Of a DNA stretch of 64,000 bases, positions 41,114 to 50,046 are shown piece by piece (position 1 is the first letter of the stretch; each line of letters begins with the position of its first letter). Both the position numbers and the translations under genes were made by a program. Origin of the DNA: WRDF01 sp031552235. GTDB taxonomy: Bacteria > Bacteroidota > Bacteroidia > Bacteroidales > Rikenellaceae. Below the pieces are notes generated by a model. The model saw only the letters and a list, made by a program, of their open reading frames with translations. It was not told the DNA's origin and ran no database searches. Location: positions 13,567 to 77,566 of the forward strand of contig JAVBMR010000011.1 of the NCBI GenBank assembly GCA_031552235.1. The letters are read 5' to 3'.

Positions 41114-43354
41114 ATGGATCCTATTTACATTTTCATCGTCGTAGTACTCCTCGGACTGGCCATTGTAGGACTTATGGTGGGCGTAGCGAACGACGCAGTG
41201 AACTTCCTGAATTCGGCGATAGGTTCGAAAGCCGCCCCCAGATGGATCATCCTGACGGTGGCTTCGGTCGGCATAATCATTGGGGCGCTCTCGTCGAGCG
41301 GAATGATGGAGGTCGCGCGAAGCGGCGTATTTTATCCCGACCAATTCTCATTCTCGGACGTAATGATGCTGTTCCTCGGCGTAATGTTCGCGAACGTAAT
41401 ACTGCTCGACCTCTTCAATACATTCGGACTGCCCACGTCCACGACGGTTTCTCTGGTATTCGGGCTGCTGGGAGCGGCAATAGCCGTCGCAGTGTACAAA
41501 ATAACGGGAAGCGACACGCTGACGATGACCGACCTGTCGGGATACATAAACTCGGGCAAAGCGATGGTCATAATATCGGCGATACTCGTATCGGTCGCGG
41601 TGGCATTCGTGTCGGGATCGGTAGTGATGTACCTCACAAGGCTGATATTCACATTCCGCTATAAGAAAGTCTTCTCCCGCATCGGTTACTTCTGGTGCGG
41701 GATCGCTTTTACCGCAATCTCATACTTCGCAGTGTTCAAAGGGCTGAAAGACGCGGGGATATTCAGCAAGGAAACCCTCGACTTCGTACAGAACAACCTC
41801 GCCCTGACCCTCACAGTACTATGGCTCGGATGGAGCGCCCTGATGGCCGTTTTGCAGCACATATTCAAAGTCAACATCCTAAAATTGACGATACTCGCGG
41901 GTACGTTCTCGCTCGCCCTGGCGTTCGCAGGCAACGACCTCGTGAACTTCATCGGGGTGCCTATCGCGGGATGGGACTCGTATAAAATAGCCGCCCAGAC
42001 AGGCAATGACCAGATGATGATGGGAGGGCTCATGGAACCGGTAAAGGCTAACTTTATATTCCTGCTGGCGGCAGGAGTAATAATGGTCGTCACGCTTTGG
42101 ACATCGAAAAAAGCCAAAAGCGTTTCGGACACCGAGATAAACCTCGCAAAACAGGACGAAGGAGCGGAACGCTTCGGGTCTACCCTATTCTCCCGCTCGC
42201 TTGTAAGGCTCGCACTCAGCACCAACAAAAGCGTCGAAAAACTACTGCCGGAATGGACCCTGAAATGGATTAACAAGAGGTTCATACCCCTCAGGGACGG
42301 GGAATACGGCGGCGAAAGGGCCCACTTCGACATGATAAGGGCCACGCTCAACCTCACGATAGCGTCGCTCCTGATAGCATTCGCGACTTCGCTCAAGCTC
42401 CCGCTTTCGACCACATACGTGACGTTTATGGTCGCGATGGGTAGTTCGCTCGCGGACAGGGCCTGGGGCCGGGAAAGCGCCGTATACCGCATAACAGGCG
42501 TACTCACGGTAATATCGGGGTGGTTCGTAACAGCGGTCGTAGCGTTCGCCATAGCCTTCGTGATAACGCTTATACTCATGTACGGAGGCATAATCGCGAT
42601 CATCGCCGTGACTCTCCTCTGCGGATACATGCTGATACAGAGCGGAATACTGCACAAAAAACGCGAAGCGAAAGCGGTGGAGCACGAGAAAAAGCACACC
42701 AACAACGAAGAAGCGGACGAAGTCATAAACCGCTGCATCTCGGAAGTGATCGACACGATGGAAAAAGTCACAGACATCTACAAGCAAACGCTGATGGGCG
42801 TCTTCCAGGAAGACAGGAAAGCTCTCAGGCAGATGGTGAAAGACTCGAACGAACTATTCTACCAGGCACGCGAGCGCAAATACGAAGTGATGCCCACGCT
42901 CCAGAAACTCCAGCACAACTACATAGACACAGGACACTATTACGTGCAGGTGGTTGACTACATGAGCGAAGCGTCGAAAGCGCTCGTACACATAACACGC
43001 CCGTGTTTCGAGCACATTGACAACAACCACGAAGGACTCTCGATGGAACAGGTCGAAGACCTCGCGCACATCAACAACGACGTTTCGAAGATATACGACA
43101 GGATAAACGTAATGCTACGCACCAACGACTTCAGGGACATAGACACCGTCATGAGGATGCGCGACGGGCTGTTCGAATCGATAGACGAAGGCATAAGGCG
43201 CCAGCTGAAACGCATAAAATCGAAATCGACAAGCACAAAAGCCAGCATGCTCTACCTCAACATACTGAACGAAACGAAAACAATGGTGCTCCAATCGAGG
43301 AACCTGCTCAAATCGCAGAAATATTTCGTCGAAAACCGTACCGGCGCACAATAA
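41114..43354 (+). CDS. PiT-family inorganic phosphate transporter with PhoU-like C-terminal domain
   Basis: A protein of 746 residues. Residues 1-510 form the transporter, with about twelve hydrophobic segments and the two PiT repeats: GVANDAVNFLNSAIGSKAA near 23 and the related FAGNDLVNFIGVPIAGWDS near 276, plus FGLPTSTTVSLVFGLLG and LKLPLSTTYVTFMVAMGSS. Residues about 525-740 are soluble and helical (EADEVINRCISEVIDTMEKVTDIYKQTLMG) and resemble PhoU/DUF47, the regulatory partner usually encoded separately. The fusion places the regulator on the transporter. It has its own promoter and a hairpin downstream at 43363-43399. Confidence 0.9.
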   Translation: MDPIYIFIVVVLLGLAIVGLMVGVANDAVNFLNSAIGSKAAPRWIILTVASVGIIIGALSSSGMMEVARSGVFYPDQFSFSDVMMLFLGVMFANVILLDLFNTFGLPTSTTVSLVFGLLGAAIAVAVYKITGSDTLTMTDLSGYINSGKAMVIISAILVSVAVAFVSGSVVMYLTRLIFTFRYKKVFSRIGYFWCGIAFTAISYFAVFKGLKDAGIFSKETLDFVQNNLALTLTVLWLGWSALMAVLQHIFKVNILKLTILAGTFSLALAFAGNDLVNFIGVPIAGWDSYKIAAQTGNDQMMMGGLMEPVKANFIFLLAAGVIMVVTLWTSKKAKSVSDTEINLAKQDEGAERFGSTLFSRSLVRLALSTNKSVEKLLPEWTLKWINKRFIPLRDGEYGGERAHFDMIRATLNLTIASLLIAFATSLKLPLSTTYVTFMVAMGSSLADRAWGRESAVYRITGVLTVISGWFVTAVVAFAIAFVITLILMYGGIIAIIAVTLLCGYMLIQSGILHKKREAKAVEHEKKHTNNEEADEVINRCISEVIDTMEKVTDIYKQTLMGVFQEDRKALRQMVKDSNELFYQARERKYEVMPTLQKLQHNYIDTGHYYVQVVDYMSEASKALVHITRPCFEHIDNNHEGLSMEQVEDLAHINNDVSKIYDRINVMLRTNDFRDIDTVMRMRDGLFESIDEGIRRQLKRIKSKSTSTKASMLYLNILNETKTMVLQSRNLLKSQKYFVENRTGAQ

Positions 43355-43362
43355 AAACCGGT

Positions 43363-43455
43363 AACCGGGGGTTTATTTATAAGATAAAACCTCCGGTTGC
43401 GAACGAACAGAACCAAGCACAGGTAAGGAGGCCATATCGCGCCTCCTTATTTGTT
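43363..43455 (+). terminator. Two successive terminator hairpins
   Basis: First AACCGGGGGTTTATTTAT with ATAAAACCTCCGGTT (43363-43399); then AAGGAGGC (43425-43432) with GCCTCCTT (43441-43448), followed by ATTTGTTTTT. The tail of the second overlaps the promoter of the next gene. Confidence 0.75.
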
Positions 43456-43480
43456 TTTAGAGGAAAAATACGTAAGTTTG
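43451..43480 (+). promoter_or_regulatory. Promoter of the FKBP-like lipoprotein pair
   Basis: TTG (43451-43453), 19 bases, TAAGTTTG (43473-43480), 25 bases before the start codon. Confidence 0.75.
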
Positions 43481-43504
43481 TGAGTTAAAAACGCAAGGAA
43501 GCGT

Positions 43505-44083
43505 ATGAAGATAAGCAGAATCATCCTGATGACAGTCGCGGCGGCCGGTATGCTGGCGGCATGCGGCGAATCGGACGAAAACAATATCGTACCGGACCAG
43601 AGGGAGGCGATAATAAAATTCCTCGACACGAACGAACTCGCATACGAGGAAGTCGGAGGGGTATTCAGACACTTCCCCGACCCCAGGACATCGGAGCCGG
43701 ACGCACACGTAATCAGGCAGGGGGACGAAGTCGGGATAAAGTTCGAGCTATACAAAGCCGCGTACACAAAGCAGGCGAACTCGCTCGCACCGCTCCCCAC
43801 GACAGCCCTGTACAGCAACAAAGAATTCGTGCAGGAAGCGCTGATAAGCACAGGGCTGAACCCGCAATACTGGCCATCGCCCTCCGAGCCATTCAAAGCG
43901 AAGGTAGGCGCAGACGAACTGATAGCAGGGCTCGACCGAGGACTCGCAGGATGCCAGGAAGGCGACTCGGTACTGCTTTTCATAACGTCGAACCTTGCAT
44001 TCGGCACGAAACCGATAGCGAACCTGAGTGAAAATACGGCAATACTATACATAGTGAACATAGAATCGGTTAATAACCAATAA
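43505..44083 (+). CDS. FKBP-type peptidyl-prolyl isomerase-like lipoprotein
   Basis: A protein of 192 residues with lipobox MLAAC (Cys20). The C-terminal half has the outline of an FKBP domain: GDEVGIKFELYKAAY, then AGLDRGLAGCQEGDSVLLFITSNLAFG and the last strand NTAILYIVNIESV. In FKBPs this corresponds to the GxEE-hinge loop and YG-LAFG flap. The N-terminal part is a linker. Several active-site aromatic residues of true FKBPs are not obvious, so catalysis is uncertain. It is followed after 11 bases by a second lipoprotein of related design. Confidence 0.72.
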   Translation: MKISRIILMTVAAAGMLAACGESDENNIVPDQREAIIKFLDTNELAYEEVGGVFRHFPDPRTSEPDAHVIRQGDEVGIKFELYKAAYTKQANSLAPLPTTALYSNKEFVQEALISTGLNPQYWPSPSEPFKAKVGADELIAGLDRGLAGCQEGDSVLLFITSNLAFGTKPIANLSENTAILYIVNIESVNNQ

Positions 44084-44094
44084 TATAACGGAAT

Positions 44095-45339
44095 ATGAAA
44101 AAATTACTGCGCGTTTTTGCCGCCCTTTCGATAGCAGCTCTGTCAATTACGTCCTGCGCCGAAAAAGAAGAAGAAAACGCATACGATATCGAGCAGCGTT
44201 CGTTCGACGCCTGGATGCAGGAGAATGTCATAGCAGAACACGCCAACCCAGAAAACGTGGTCAGGTACAGCAACGGCGTATACATAGAATGGCTGACGAA
44301 AAACCCCGAGGGAGCGCAACCGGCATACGGCAACTGGCTCAAACTGGACTACACGGGAAGAACCCTCTCCGGCAACGTATACAAAACCAGAAACAAAAGC
44401 ATAGCCGAACAGGAACGCGAAGCCACTCCGAAGACAAACTACGTCCCGGCATACATAAACTATTACGAACTGAACGGGCTGACGCCGGGGGAAAACTTTG
44501 CCATTGGCAAAATGAGGAAAGGCGAAAAGGTAATAGCGTACCTCCCTTCGAGAATGGCATACAAAGGCTCGGTAAAAAAATTCTCTAACGGATACGGCGG
44601 GCATTTCCTCCTATCGGCGGCAATGATACCCGTACAGATAGAACTCGAACTGGCGGACGTTATAACAGACGCCTCGGCAAGGGAGAAAGACCTCGTTGCA
44701 AAATGCCTCGCAGCCAACGGGATGAACGACACCCAATACGAAGCAGGTAACGGCGGCGACAAAATAAAGGACGGCATATATGCCAAAGTGCTGACGAAAC
44801 ACGACCAGAACGACCCCGAAGTATCGCAGGAAGACAAGACCAAGTATAACGGCTGGGGTGCGTACACGAAAGTCGATAAAGACGACGAACTGTACATATA
44901 CAGGGACGTATACGTAATTCAGGAAGAACCCGGAAACGCCGACGGTGGAAACAACCCGGAAGAACCGACGCAGAACGCGGGAGAGTTCGGACTGTTCCTC
45001 GTAAGCACGGACAGGATGAAACTCGCAGAGCAGAAATGGAGCGACTTCGCGCCGTACACACCCGTGTTCGTCAAGCCTTCGCTCAAATCTGACAACGTAA
45101 TATACGCGATAAGGGAAGCTTTCGTAAAGAAAGATATAAACTACATGTCGTCGTTCGTTGTCGTAACGACATCTGAATTCGCATACGGAAAGAACGGATT
45201 CTACCAAAGTACGGAACCTTACGGCGAGATCCCGCCATACACTCCGCTGCTTATCAGGGTGTATGTCGAAAGGAAAACATACGCGGAAGGGACGCAGTTG
45301 CTGGCCAACGAAGACGGAGTTTTCGGGAAAGCTATATAA
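44095..45339 (+). CDS. Large lipoprotein with two FKBP-like halves
   Basis: A protein of 414 residues with lipobox SITSC (Cys21). The N-terminal half has NWLKLDYTGRTLSGNVYKT, LTPGENFAIGKMRKGEKVIAYLPSRMAYG-type MRKGEKVIAYLPSRMAYKG, and QIELELADVI, the order of strands in an FKBP domain. The C-terminal half repeats the outline more weakly (SDFAPYTPVFVKPSLKSD, FVVVTTSEFAYGKNGFYQ, PLLIRVYVERKTY), separated by an acidic Pro/Asn-rich linker. Probably a periplasmic folding factor or binding protein. Co-transcribed with the lipoprotein upstream. Family assignment rests on pattern only. Confidence 0.65.
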   Translation: MKKLLRVFAALSIAALSITSCAEKEEENAYDIEQRSFDAWMQENVIAEHANPENVVRYSNGVYIEWLTKNPEGAQPAYGNWLKLDYTGRTLSGNVYKTRNKSIAEQEREATPKTNYVPAYINYYELNGLTPGENFAIGKMRKGEKVIAYLPSRMAYKGSVKKFSNGYGGHFLLSAAMIPVQIELELADVITDASAREKDLVAKCLAANGMNDTQYEAGNGGDKIKDGIYAKVLTKHDQNDPEVSQEDKTKYNGWGAYTKVDKDDELYIYRDVYVIQEEPGNADGGNNPEEPTQNAGEFGLFLVSTDRMKLAEQKWSDFAPYTPVFVKPSLKSDNVIYAIREAFVKKDINYMSSFVVVTTSEFAYGKNGFYQSTEPYGEIPPYTPLLIRVYVERKTYAEGTQLLANEDGVFGKAI

Positions 45340-45668
45340 CAGCGGACACGGGATGCGCCGGGTGCCGATGGGCAGGAGAGCGCAGGCGGCACATGGCGTG
45401 GAAAGTTAGTGGGAAGGTGCGGAAAACGGGAAGAGCGCAAGGGACGCAGTGTGTGAATGGGAAGAAGATAGTGCGAGGTATAGTGAAAGTGTGGGTGGAG
45501 ACAGGAGACAGGCGGCGAAAAACAGAGGGAGTGAAGAGATGACAATGACTGGCGGAGTGCGGGATGCCGGGAGTATGCGGATTGGGGAATGATTGCATAT
45601 GGCGGGCAGAGCACGGAGAAAAATGCAAGGAAAAGTATACAGCGGAAACGCGCAGAAAACAGACAGAA
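45340..45668. other. G-rich, C-poor intergenic stretch without a gene
   Basis: About 330 bases in which the plus strand is dominated by G and A with very little C and T. Stops occur in all plus frames, and the minus frame that stays open would encode a low-complexity Pro/Ser/Leu/His-rich chain. No family A-F repeat was found. A perfect terminator closes it. Confidence 0.5.
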
Positions 45669-45711
45669 GGTAACAAAAAAGGGGGTAGTCACCCCCTTTT
45701 TTTTGTTACCT
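45669..45711. terminator. Bidirectional terminator between convergent genes
   Basis: GGTAACAAAAAAGGGGGT pairs with ACCCCCTTTTTTTTGTTACC around AGTC, with built-in T and A runs. Serves the FKBP-like unit and the small minus-strand gene ending at 45715. Confidence 0.9.
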
Positions 45712-45714
45712 ATT

Positions 45715-45897
45715 TTATTTCTTGACCTTCCCTGTACGTTCATACAGCACGAGTACGCACGAACGCAACTGTTCATTCAGAATCTGAGAAGAATATTCCT
45801 GCTGGCGGACGACCCAACCCTCTGAATTCAACCGCTTGATATCCGCATTTATAGTTTCATCATCATTGTTATGATATGTCTTTATCATTTGTTCCAT
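45715..45897 (-). CDS. Small unrecognised protein
   Basis: A protein of 60 residues, hydrophilic: MEQMIKTYHNNDDETINADIK region then SEGWVVRQQEYSSQILNEQL and a C-terminal VLVLYERTGKVKK. The RLNSEGWVVRQ...VLVLYER pattern resembles small DUF4177-like proteins, which share a W-V-V-x(n)-V-L-Y/F-ER outline, but this is tentative. It ends within four bases of a strong terminator and starts about 95 bases from the end of the nucleoside kinase gene, which argues for a real gene. Confidence 0.6.
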   Translation of the reverse strand: MEQMIKTYHNNDDETINADIKRLNSEGWVVRQQEYSSQILNEQLRSCVLVLYERTGKVKK

Positions 45898-45992
45898 CGT
45901 CGTCCGGTATTTTGTACACAGATATGAAAAACAAATTCAATGCCATGGAATAAGGCAATCCGCATTATGGACCACCTTATTAAACAAAATGG

Positions 45993-47666
45993 CTAATACT
46001 TGAAACTGCTGCCGCCTATGAACTCGCGAAGGATGGAAGTCGGAGGGATCTCGTCGGGATCGATCGGGATGAAACTCTCCAAAAACTTCAACAGGCGCTG
46101 GGCCTCGCCGTACTCCGGCACTATATCGGGAACCTCGTGGAGCATGGGCTCGACATAGCGCTTGAGAACGCATATCTCGAAAAATAAAGACGAGTTGAAC
46201 ATAACGTCGGAATTCTCCTGGAAAGGAAAAATATGCTTATCCTCGCCGGCGCGGACACTTACCCATCGCTTCAGGGTCGATGCCGCATTGGCCCCGCGGG
46301 TATTGCAGTCGCGGACGATGCGACGGAGCAGGCGGTTATCGGTCGTCGCGATACGCGAGAGGTTATCGAGCGAGATGGACGTCAACGCCGATATGTAAAT
46401 CTTGAAGATCAGGCTGCTGTCCAGATCCTTGGTCAGCTCCGGGTTAAGGCCGTGGATGCCCTCGATTACCAGCACCGAACGATTGTCGAGCTGCAAAGGC
46501 TTTTCATGGTACTCGCGCTTGCCGGTAATGAAGTCGTAGCGCGGGACGTCCACAGCCCCTCCCTCGAACAACGTCGAAAGGTTGCTGTTGAACGTATCGA
46601 GATCGAGGGCGTAAAGCGACTCGTAATCATACTCGCCATTCTCATCGAGCGGTGTCTTATCCCGCTCTACGAAATAATCGTCGAGGGAGATCAGAACCGG
46701 CTTCAAACCGAAGATACGCAGCTGGATGCCGAGCCTCTTGGCGAACGTAGTCTTCCCGCTTGAAGACGGCCCGGAAATCAAGACCAGCTTCACGCCCCGC
46801 CTGGAATGCTCGCCGAGGATCGTATCGGCGATGCTCGCCAATTTCTTTTCATGGAAAGCCTCGGCTATCTTGATAAGTTCGCTGCTGTTCCCGTCCAGGA
46901 TCTTGCGGTTCAAAGACCCTATATTCGAAACGTCGATGATATCGACCCAGTTCTTATACTCGTTGAAGATGTCGAACATCTTATCCTGCTGCACCATAGG
47001 CTCAAGCTCGCAAGGGTTGGTGCGCTTGGGGACCGCGATATAGATGCCGTTGAAATAGCTGCGGATGTCGAAAACCTGAAGGATACCGGTTGAAACGGCC
47101 AACGCACCGAACATATAACCCACCATATCGGCCAGATGATATACGGTCGAATAGAGATGCGGGCGCGAATCGAGCAGCGCAAGTTTGTCGGCAAAGTCCA
47201 TACGGGTATAGATCTCGGTCGCTTCGGTCGTCAGCACGCGCTCGCGAACTATCGGGATGTCCTGCTTGACCAACAGTTTCATACGTTCCTTCAGCGCGTT
47301 GACGTCATCATCGGTAAACTTATCGAGGCCCTCGACCTCGGCATAGAAACCTTTGGACACCGCATGTTTGATCTTCAAGGTCTTGCCAGGAAAAACATCG
47401 TACACAGCCTTGTTCAAAGTGAAGAAAAGCGTTCGCTGGTAGACACGCATGCCCTCGAAATGGGTAATATCCACATACCTTATAGACAAAGGCTCGTAGA
47501 TATTATAAGTAAGTTCCTGGAGTTTATTGTTGACATAAGCCGCAAGAAAAGGGTTATCATTCTTCAGTGACAATATATTAAGAACGTCGAGCAAAGAACT
47601 GCCCATGGCAACATGAATCGCCGAAGCGTTATTCTCGCATATTATCTTGACCGTATTCGGAGACAT
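45993..47666 (-). CDS. Nucleoside kinase (TGS-SAD-kinase fusion)
   Basis: About 557 residues starting MSPNTVKIICEN (47666); the upstream extension of the frame looks non-coding. The N-terminus resembles the TGS domain of threonyl-tRNA synthetase (to about 65). A second domain with YHLADMVGYMFG is like the synthetase editing region. The C-terminal phosphoribulokinase/uridine kinase domain has the P-loop GPSSSGKTTFAKRL at about 299 and ISLDDYFVERDKTPLDE. This domain fusion is well known in Bacteroidota and clostridia and is annotated as nucleoside kinase or uridine kinase-related. Substrate not established from sequence. Confidence 0.88.
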   Translation of the reverse strand: MSPNTVKIICENNASAIHVAMGSSLLDVLNILSLKNDNPFLAAYVNNKLQELTYNIYEPLSIRYVDITHFEGMRVYQRTLFFTLNKAVYDVFPGKTLKIKHAVSKGFYAEVEGLDKFTDDDVNALKERMKLLVKQDIPIVRERVLTTEATEIYTRMDFADKLALLDSRPHLYSTVYHLADMVGYMFGALAVSTGILQVFDIRSYFNGIYIAVPKRTNPCELEPMVQQDKMFDIFNEYKNWVDIIDVSNIGSLNRKILDGNSSELIKIAEAFHEKKLASIADTILGEHSRRGVKLVLISGPSSSGKTTFAKRLGIQLRIFGLKPVLISLDDYFVERDKTPLDENGEYDYESLYALDLDTFNSNLSTLFEGGAVDVPRYDFITGKREYHEKPLQLDNRSVLVIEGIHGLNPELTKDLDSSLIFKIYISALTSISLDNLSRIATTDNRLLRRIVRDCNTRGANAASTLKRWVSVRAGEDKHIFPFQENSDVMFNSSLFFEICVLKRYVEPMLHEVPDIVPEYGEAQRLLKFLESFIPIDPDEIPPTSILREFIGGSSFKY

Positions 47667-47991
47667 CGCAAAATGGTTTTTGAATTTATATAAACGTAAA
47701 AATAAAAAATAAAATTCATTTGTAATCACGATGCACTTTTAATACAACTATCCGGCCATAAATAACAACGCGAACAGCATGTACAATATAATATAAAGGT
47801 TTTTATAATAACCTGTGCGAATTAAGAAACAGTATATTTTCAAACTATTAATGTCTCATTCGGATGCCAATATAGCGTTTTTGATTTCAATAGACGCCAT
47901 AACATATACGTATTTTTATGTTATCGTACTCATATTCCACTGATTATATATGAAATAATTTATACAATTTCTAACTAATAAACTTATACTA

Positions 47992-48022
47992 TTGACATTC
48001 GACAAGACTCATGCTATATTTG
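47992..48022 (+). promoter_or_regulatory. Promoter of the phage-derived block
   Basis: TTG (47992-47994), 20 bases, TATATTTG (48015-48022). It is followed by a leader of about 200 bases before the first gene at 48225. The 47.73-47.99 kb gap before it is AT-rich with nothing recognised. Confidence 0.7.
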
Positions 48023-48143
48023 CCCAAGTGGGTAAACAGAGTGGAAGTCCTTCCGCCCTGACATGTGAAGAAGCGCTATAATTTCCGGAAATTATCAAAA
48101 TGCTTCCATTTAATCATTTTGTTATTAACAGCAAGATGTCGAC

Positions 48144-48159
48144 AGGTTGTTAACAACCT
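48144..48159. promoter_or_regulatory. Perfect 16-bp palindrome, possible operator
   Basis: AGGTTGTTAACAACCT is an exact palindrome inside the long leader of the phage block, about 120 bases after the promoter. It resembles a dimeric repressor site; no repressor gene is seen nearby. It could also be a weak hairpin in the RNA. Confidence 0.45.
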
Positions 48160-48224
48160 CGGCAAATCTTGCAGCGGACCCGTGCCGTTCGGCAGAACGA
48201 CAGGTCCGGTAAACCGGAACCATT

Positions 48225-48482
48225 ATGGAAATAAAAAGCGAAAACGGCGAAAACCAGGCATGCACAGAAACTGCAAACGAAGCCGTATCCAAGAAACAAC
48301 AGGACATGCTCATGTCGCTCAGGCAAGCCGAAGCCAAAATGACATGCCTGTTCGAAGAAACCCTCGACGCGATTGACAACCTCGCGCAGATAAGGCTGAA
48401 ATGCAAACTGTCGAACTCACGCGTCGCCGGAGTGTACAGGGAACTCAAAGAACTTTCCAAAGTAATGTCGGTCTACAAATAA
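48225..48482 (+). CDS. Small helical protein at the head of the phage block
   Basis: A protein of 85 residues, highly charged, probably helical throughout (KKQQDMLMSLRQAEAKM, DNLAQIRLKCKL, VYRELKELSKVMSVYK). I do not recognise the family. It is the first gene after a strong promoter and a 200-base leader with a perfect palindrome, and the tail-like genes follow. A regulatory or assembly role is possible but unsupported. Confidence 0.6.
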   Translation: MEIKSENGENQACTETANEAVSKKQQDMLMSLRQAEAKMTCLFEETLDAIDNLAQIRLKCKLSNSRVAGVYRELKELSKVMSVYK

Positions 48483-48621
48483 CAACTTTGCGCAGTTGTC
48501 GACACAGAACTGACATACTTATCAACACGCTCACTCGGCCGCGCCTGTGGAAAGGCGGGATGGCTCAAAACTAACCATTTCGGGACTCTCTGAAAAACCC
48601 CGAAACCAAACAAACTTAAAA

Positions 48622-49041
48622 ATGCAAAGGAAAAATTTGATCGCGGCCGTTGAACAGGCGGCCCGAGATCGTGGGCTTTATTTCCAGATCGGATACGAAT
48701 ACCAAATGAACGAAGCCCTCGGAAAAACACCGGCACTATGGCTGTCGCACCCGGAAACGTCGAAGCACGAAGGGACTACGGAAGGCGTAAAAACATACGC
48801 CGTGAGAATGTTCATCATAGGTATGCCGGACAGGCAGAGCGCGGCAGACCCCGAATTGGTCTGGGCCGCGATGGAAGCCGAAGCGGCGAAAATATGCGAG
48901 GCGATCGCGGACGCGGAATGTGTCAAAAGCATATCGGACGTGGAAATGGCGGTTGCAAAAAGCAGTGTCACGAACCGCGGAGAGATCTCGATGTCAATCA
49001 AGATGAAAGTGCAGGCCCCATTCACAAACCCTAAAAACTAA
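48622..49041 (+). CDS. Phage tail-completion-like protein
   Basis: A protein of 139 residues starting MQRKNLIAAVEQAARDRGL (48622). The alternation of an N-terminal helix, YFQIGYEYQMNEALGKTPALWLSHPE, a charged middle, and a C-terminal beta strand (GEISMSIKMKVQAP) resembles small tail completion or tail-terminator proteins of siphophages in Bacteroidota. The match is one of layout and position: it precedes two large tail-like proteins by four bases. No sequence motif fixes the function. Confidence 0.45.
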   Translation: MQRKNLIAAVEQAARDRGLYFQIGYEYQMNEALGKTPALWLSHPETSKHEGTTEGVKTYAVRMFIIGMPDRQSAADPELVWAAMEAEAAKICEAIADAECVKSISDVEMAVAKSSVTNRGEISMSIKMKVQAPFTNPKN

Positions 49042-49045
49042 CGAC

Positions 49046-50044
49046 ATGAGGATAAAATCATTGCCGGAGAACTATACCGGAATACTGGCCCCGGTAATAT
49101 ACGAAATAGACCAGGCGGAACCTTCGCAGATCGTAACGGTCGGAATTTTTGCAGGGACTGACGGGCAGGCCGCAGGCGAAAAAAGGCTGTTCGGGGAAAG
49201 CGCATACACGGTAAACGCTGCAAACTATGTCGGTGGACGCATAAAGGTCGAGCCGGTTGCCGGAAACGGAGGGGCGGCCGGAACGTGGATCGCGAAAGCG
49301 GAGCAAAGGTGTGGAATTGTTAAAATAAGCGCGGGGGCGATAGTGTCGGCGGCAACCTGCGTCACGGGAGGCCGGAATGTCTGCCGCGAGAAAGCGGCCC
49401 TCTCGGACGCGCCAGCGAAGCGAAACATCGCGGTGGGTGAGAATGACGAGATAGCGTTCATCGCTCCGGGGCTGAATGTTTCGGCGAAAGCTATTCTGAG
49501 CGGAGGAGAAGGCAACGCGGTTGTCGATCTTGGCAGTTGTGTGTGTGATGGAGGGATTTATGTCGCGGTCATCGACACGGGATATATTCTGGGGCAGAGC
49601 GCGGAAATTCACAGGCAAATGGCCGTGGAGATATCGGCGGACGGAAACGTGTTAGCGGCAAGGGAATACAGTATAATTCCGGCATCGGCGGACGCGGTAA
49701 GGCTATGCTGGCAGAACCCCTACGGGCAGATCGACTACCACACGTTCCGCATCGCAGAAGAAAACCTGACCCTTGACAAAAGCCGTGCGTATCTCGCGGA
49801 AGGATATGCTACCGTGGGACTTACGGAAGAAGTTATCATAAAAGCGGTATCGAAACTCGAACCGCGCAAAACACTGAAGTGGCTCGCAGGCATATTGTCG
49901 TCGCCGCAAGTGTGGATGGTCGAGGGCGATGGTTTTGTAAAGGTGGATGTTATCACCGACAAGGCTTCGGTCAAAGCCGAGAATCCGGGAAACATTAGCG
50001 TCTCTTTCCGCAAAGCGAAAAAGTTAACACTCAAACAAGCGTAG
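49046..50044 (+). CDS. Phage tail/baseplate-like protein
   Basis: A protein of 332 residues, beta-rich, with Gly/Ala-rich stretches. It contains RLCWQNPYGQIDYHTFRI, which matches in style the W-x-N-x-x-G-x-D-Y-x-x-F word recurring in distal tail proteins of Bacteroidota phages. It begins MRIKSLPENYTGILAPVIYEI and lies four bases after the previous gene and two before the next. I infer a tail-tip or baseplate role; I do not recognise a named family. Confidence 0.5.
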   Translation: MRIKSLPENYTGILAPVIYEIDQAEPSQIVTVGIFAGTDGQAAGEKRLFGESAYTVNAANYVGGRIKVEPVAGNGGAAGTWIAKAEQRCGIVKISAGAIVSAATCVTGGRNVCREKAALSDAPAKRNIAVGENDEIAFIAPGLNVSAKAILSGGEGNAVVDLGSCVCDGGIYVAVIDTGYILGQSAEIHRQMAVEISADGNVLAAREYSIIPASADAVRLCWQNPYGQIDYHTFRIAEENLTLDKSRAYLAEGYATVGLTEEVIIKAVSKLEPRKTLKWLAGILSSPQVWMVEGDGFVKVDVITDKASVKAENPGNISVSFRKAKKLTLKQA

Positions 50045-50046
50045 CC

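Noticed and set aside
48065..48376. 103-codon ORF at the start of the phage block
   Set aside because: It overlaps the better gene at 48225 in another frame and covers the palindrome; product is basic and without features.
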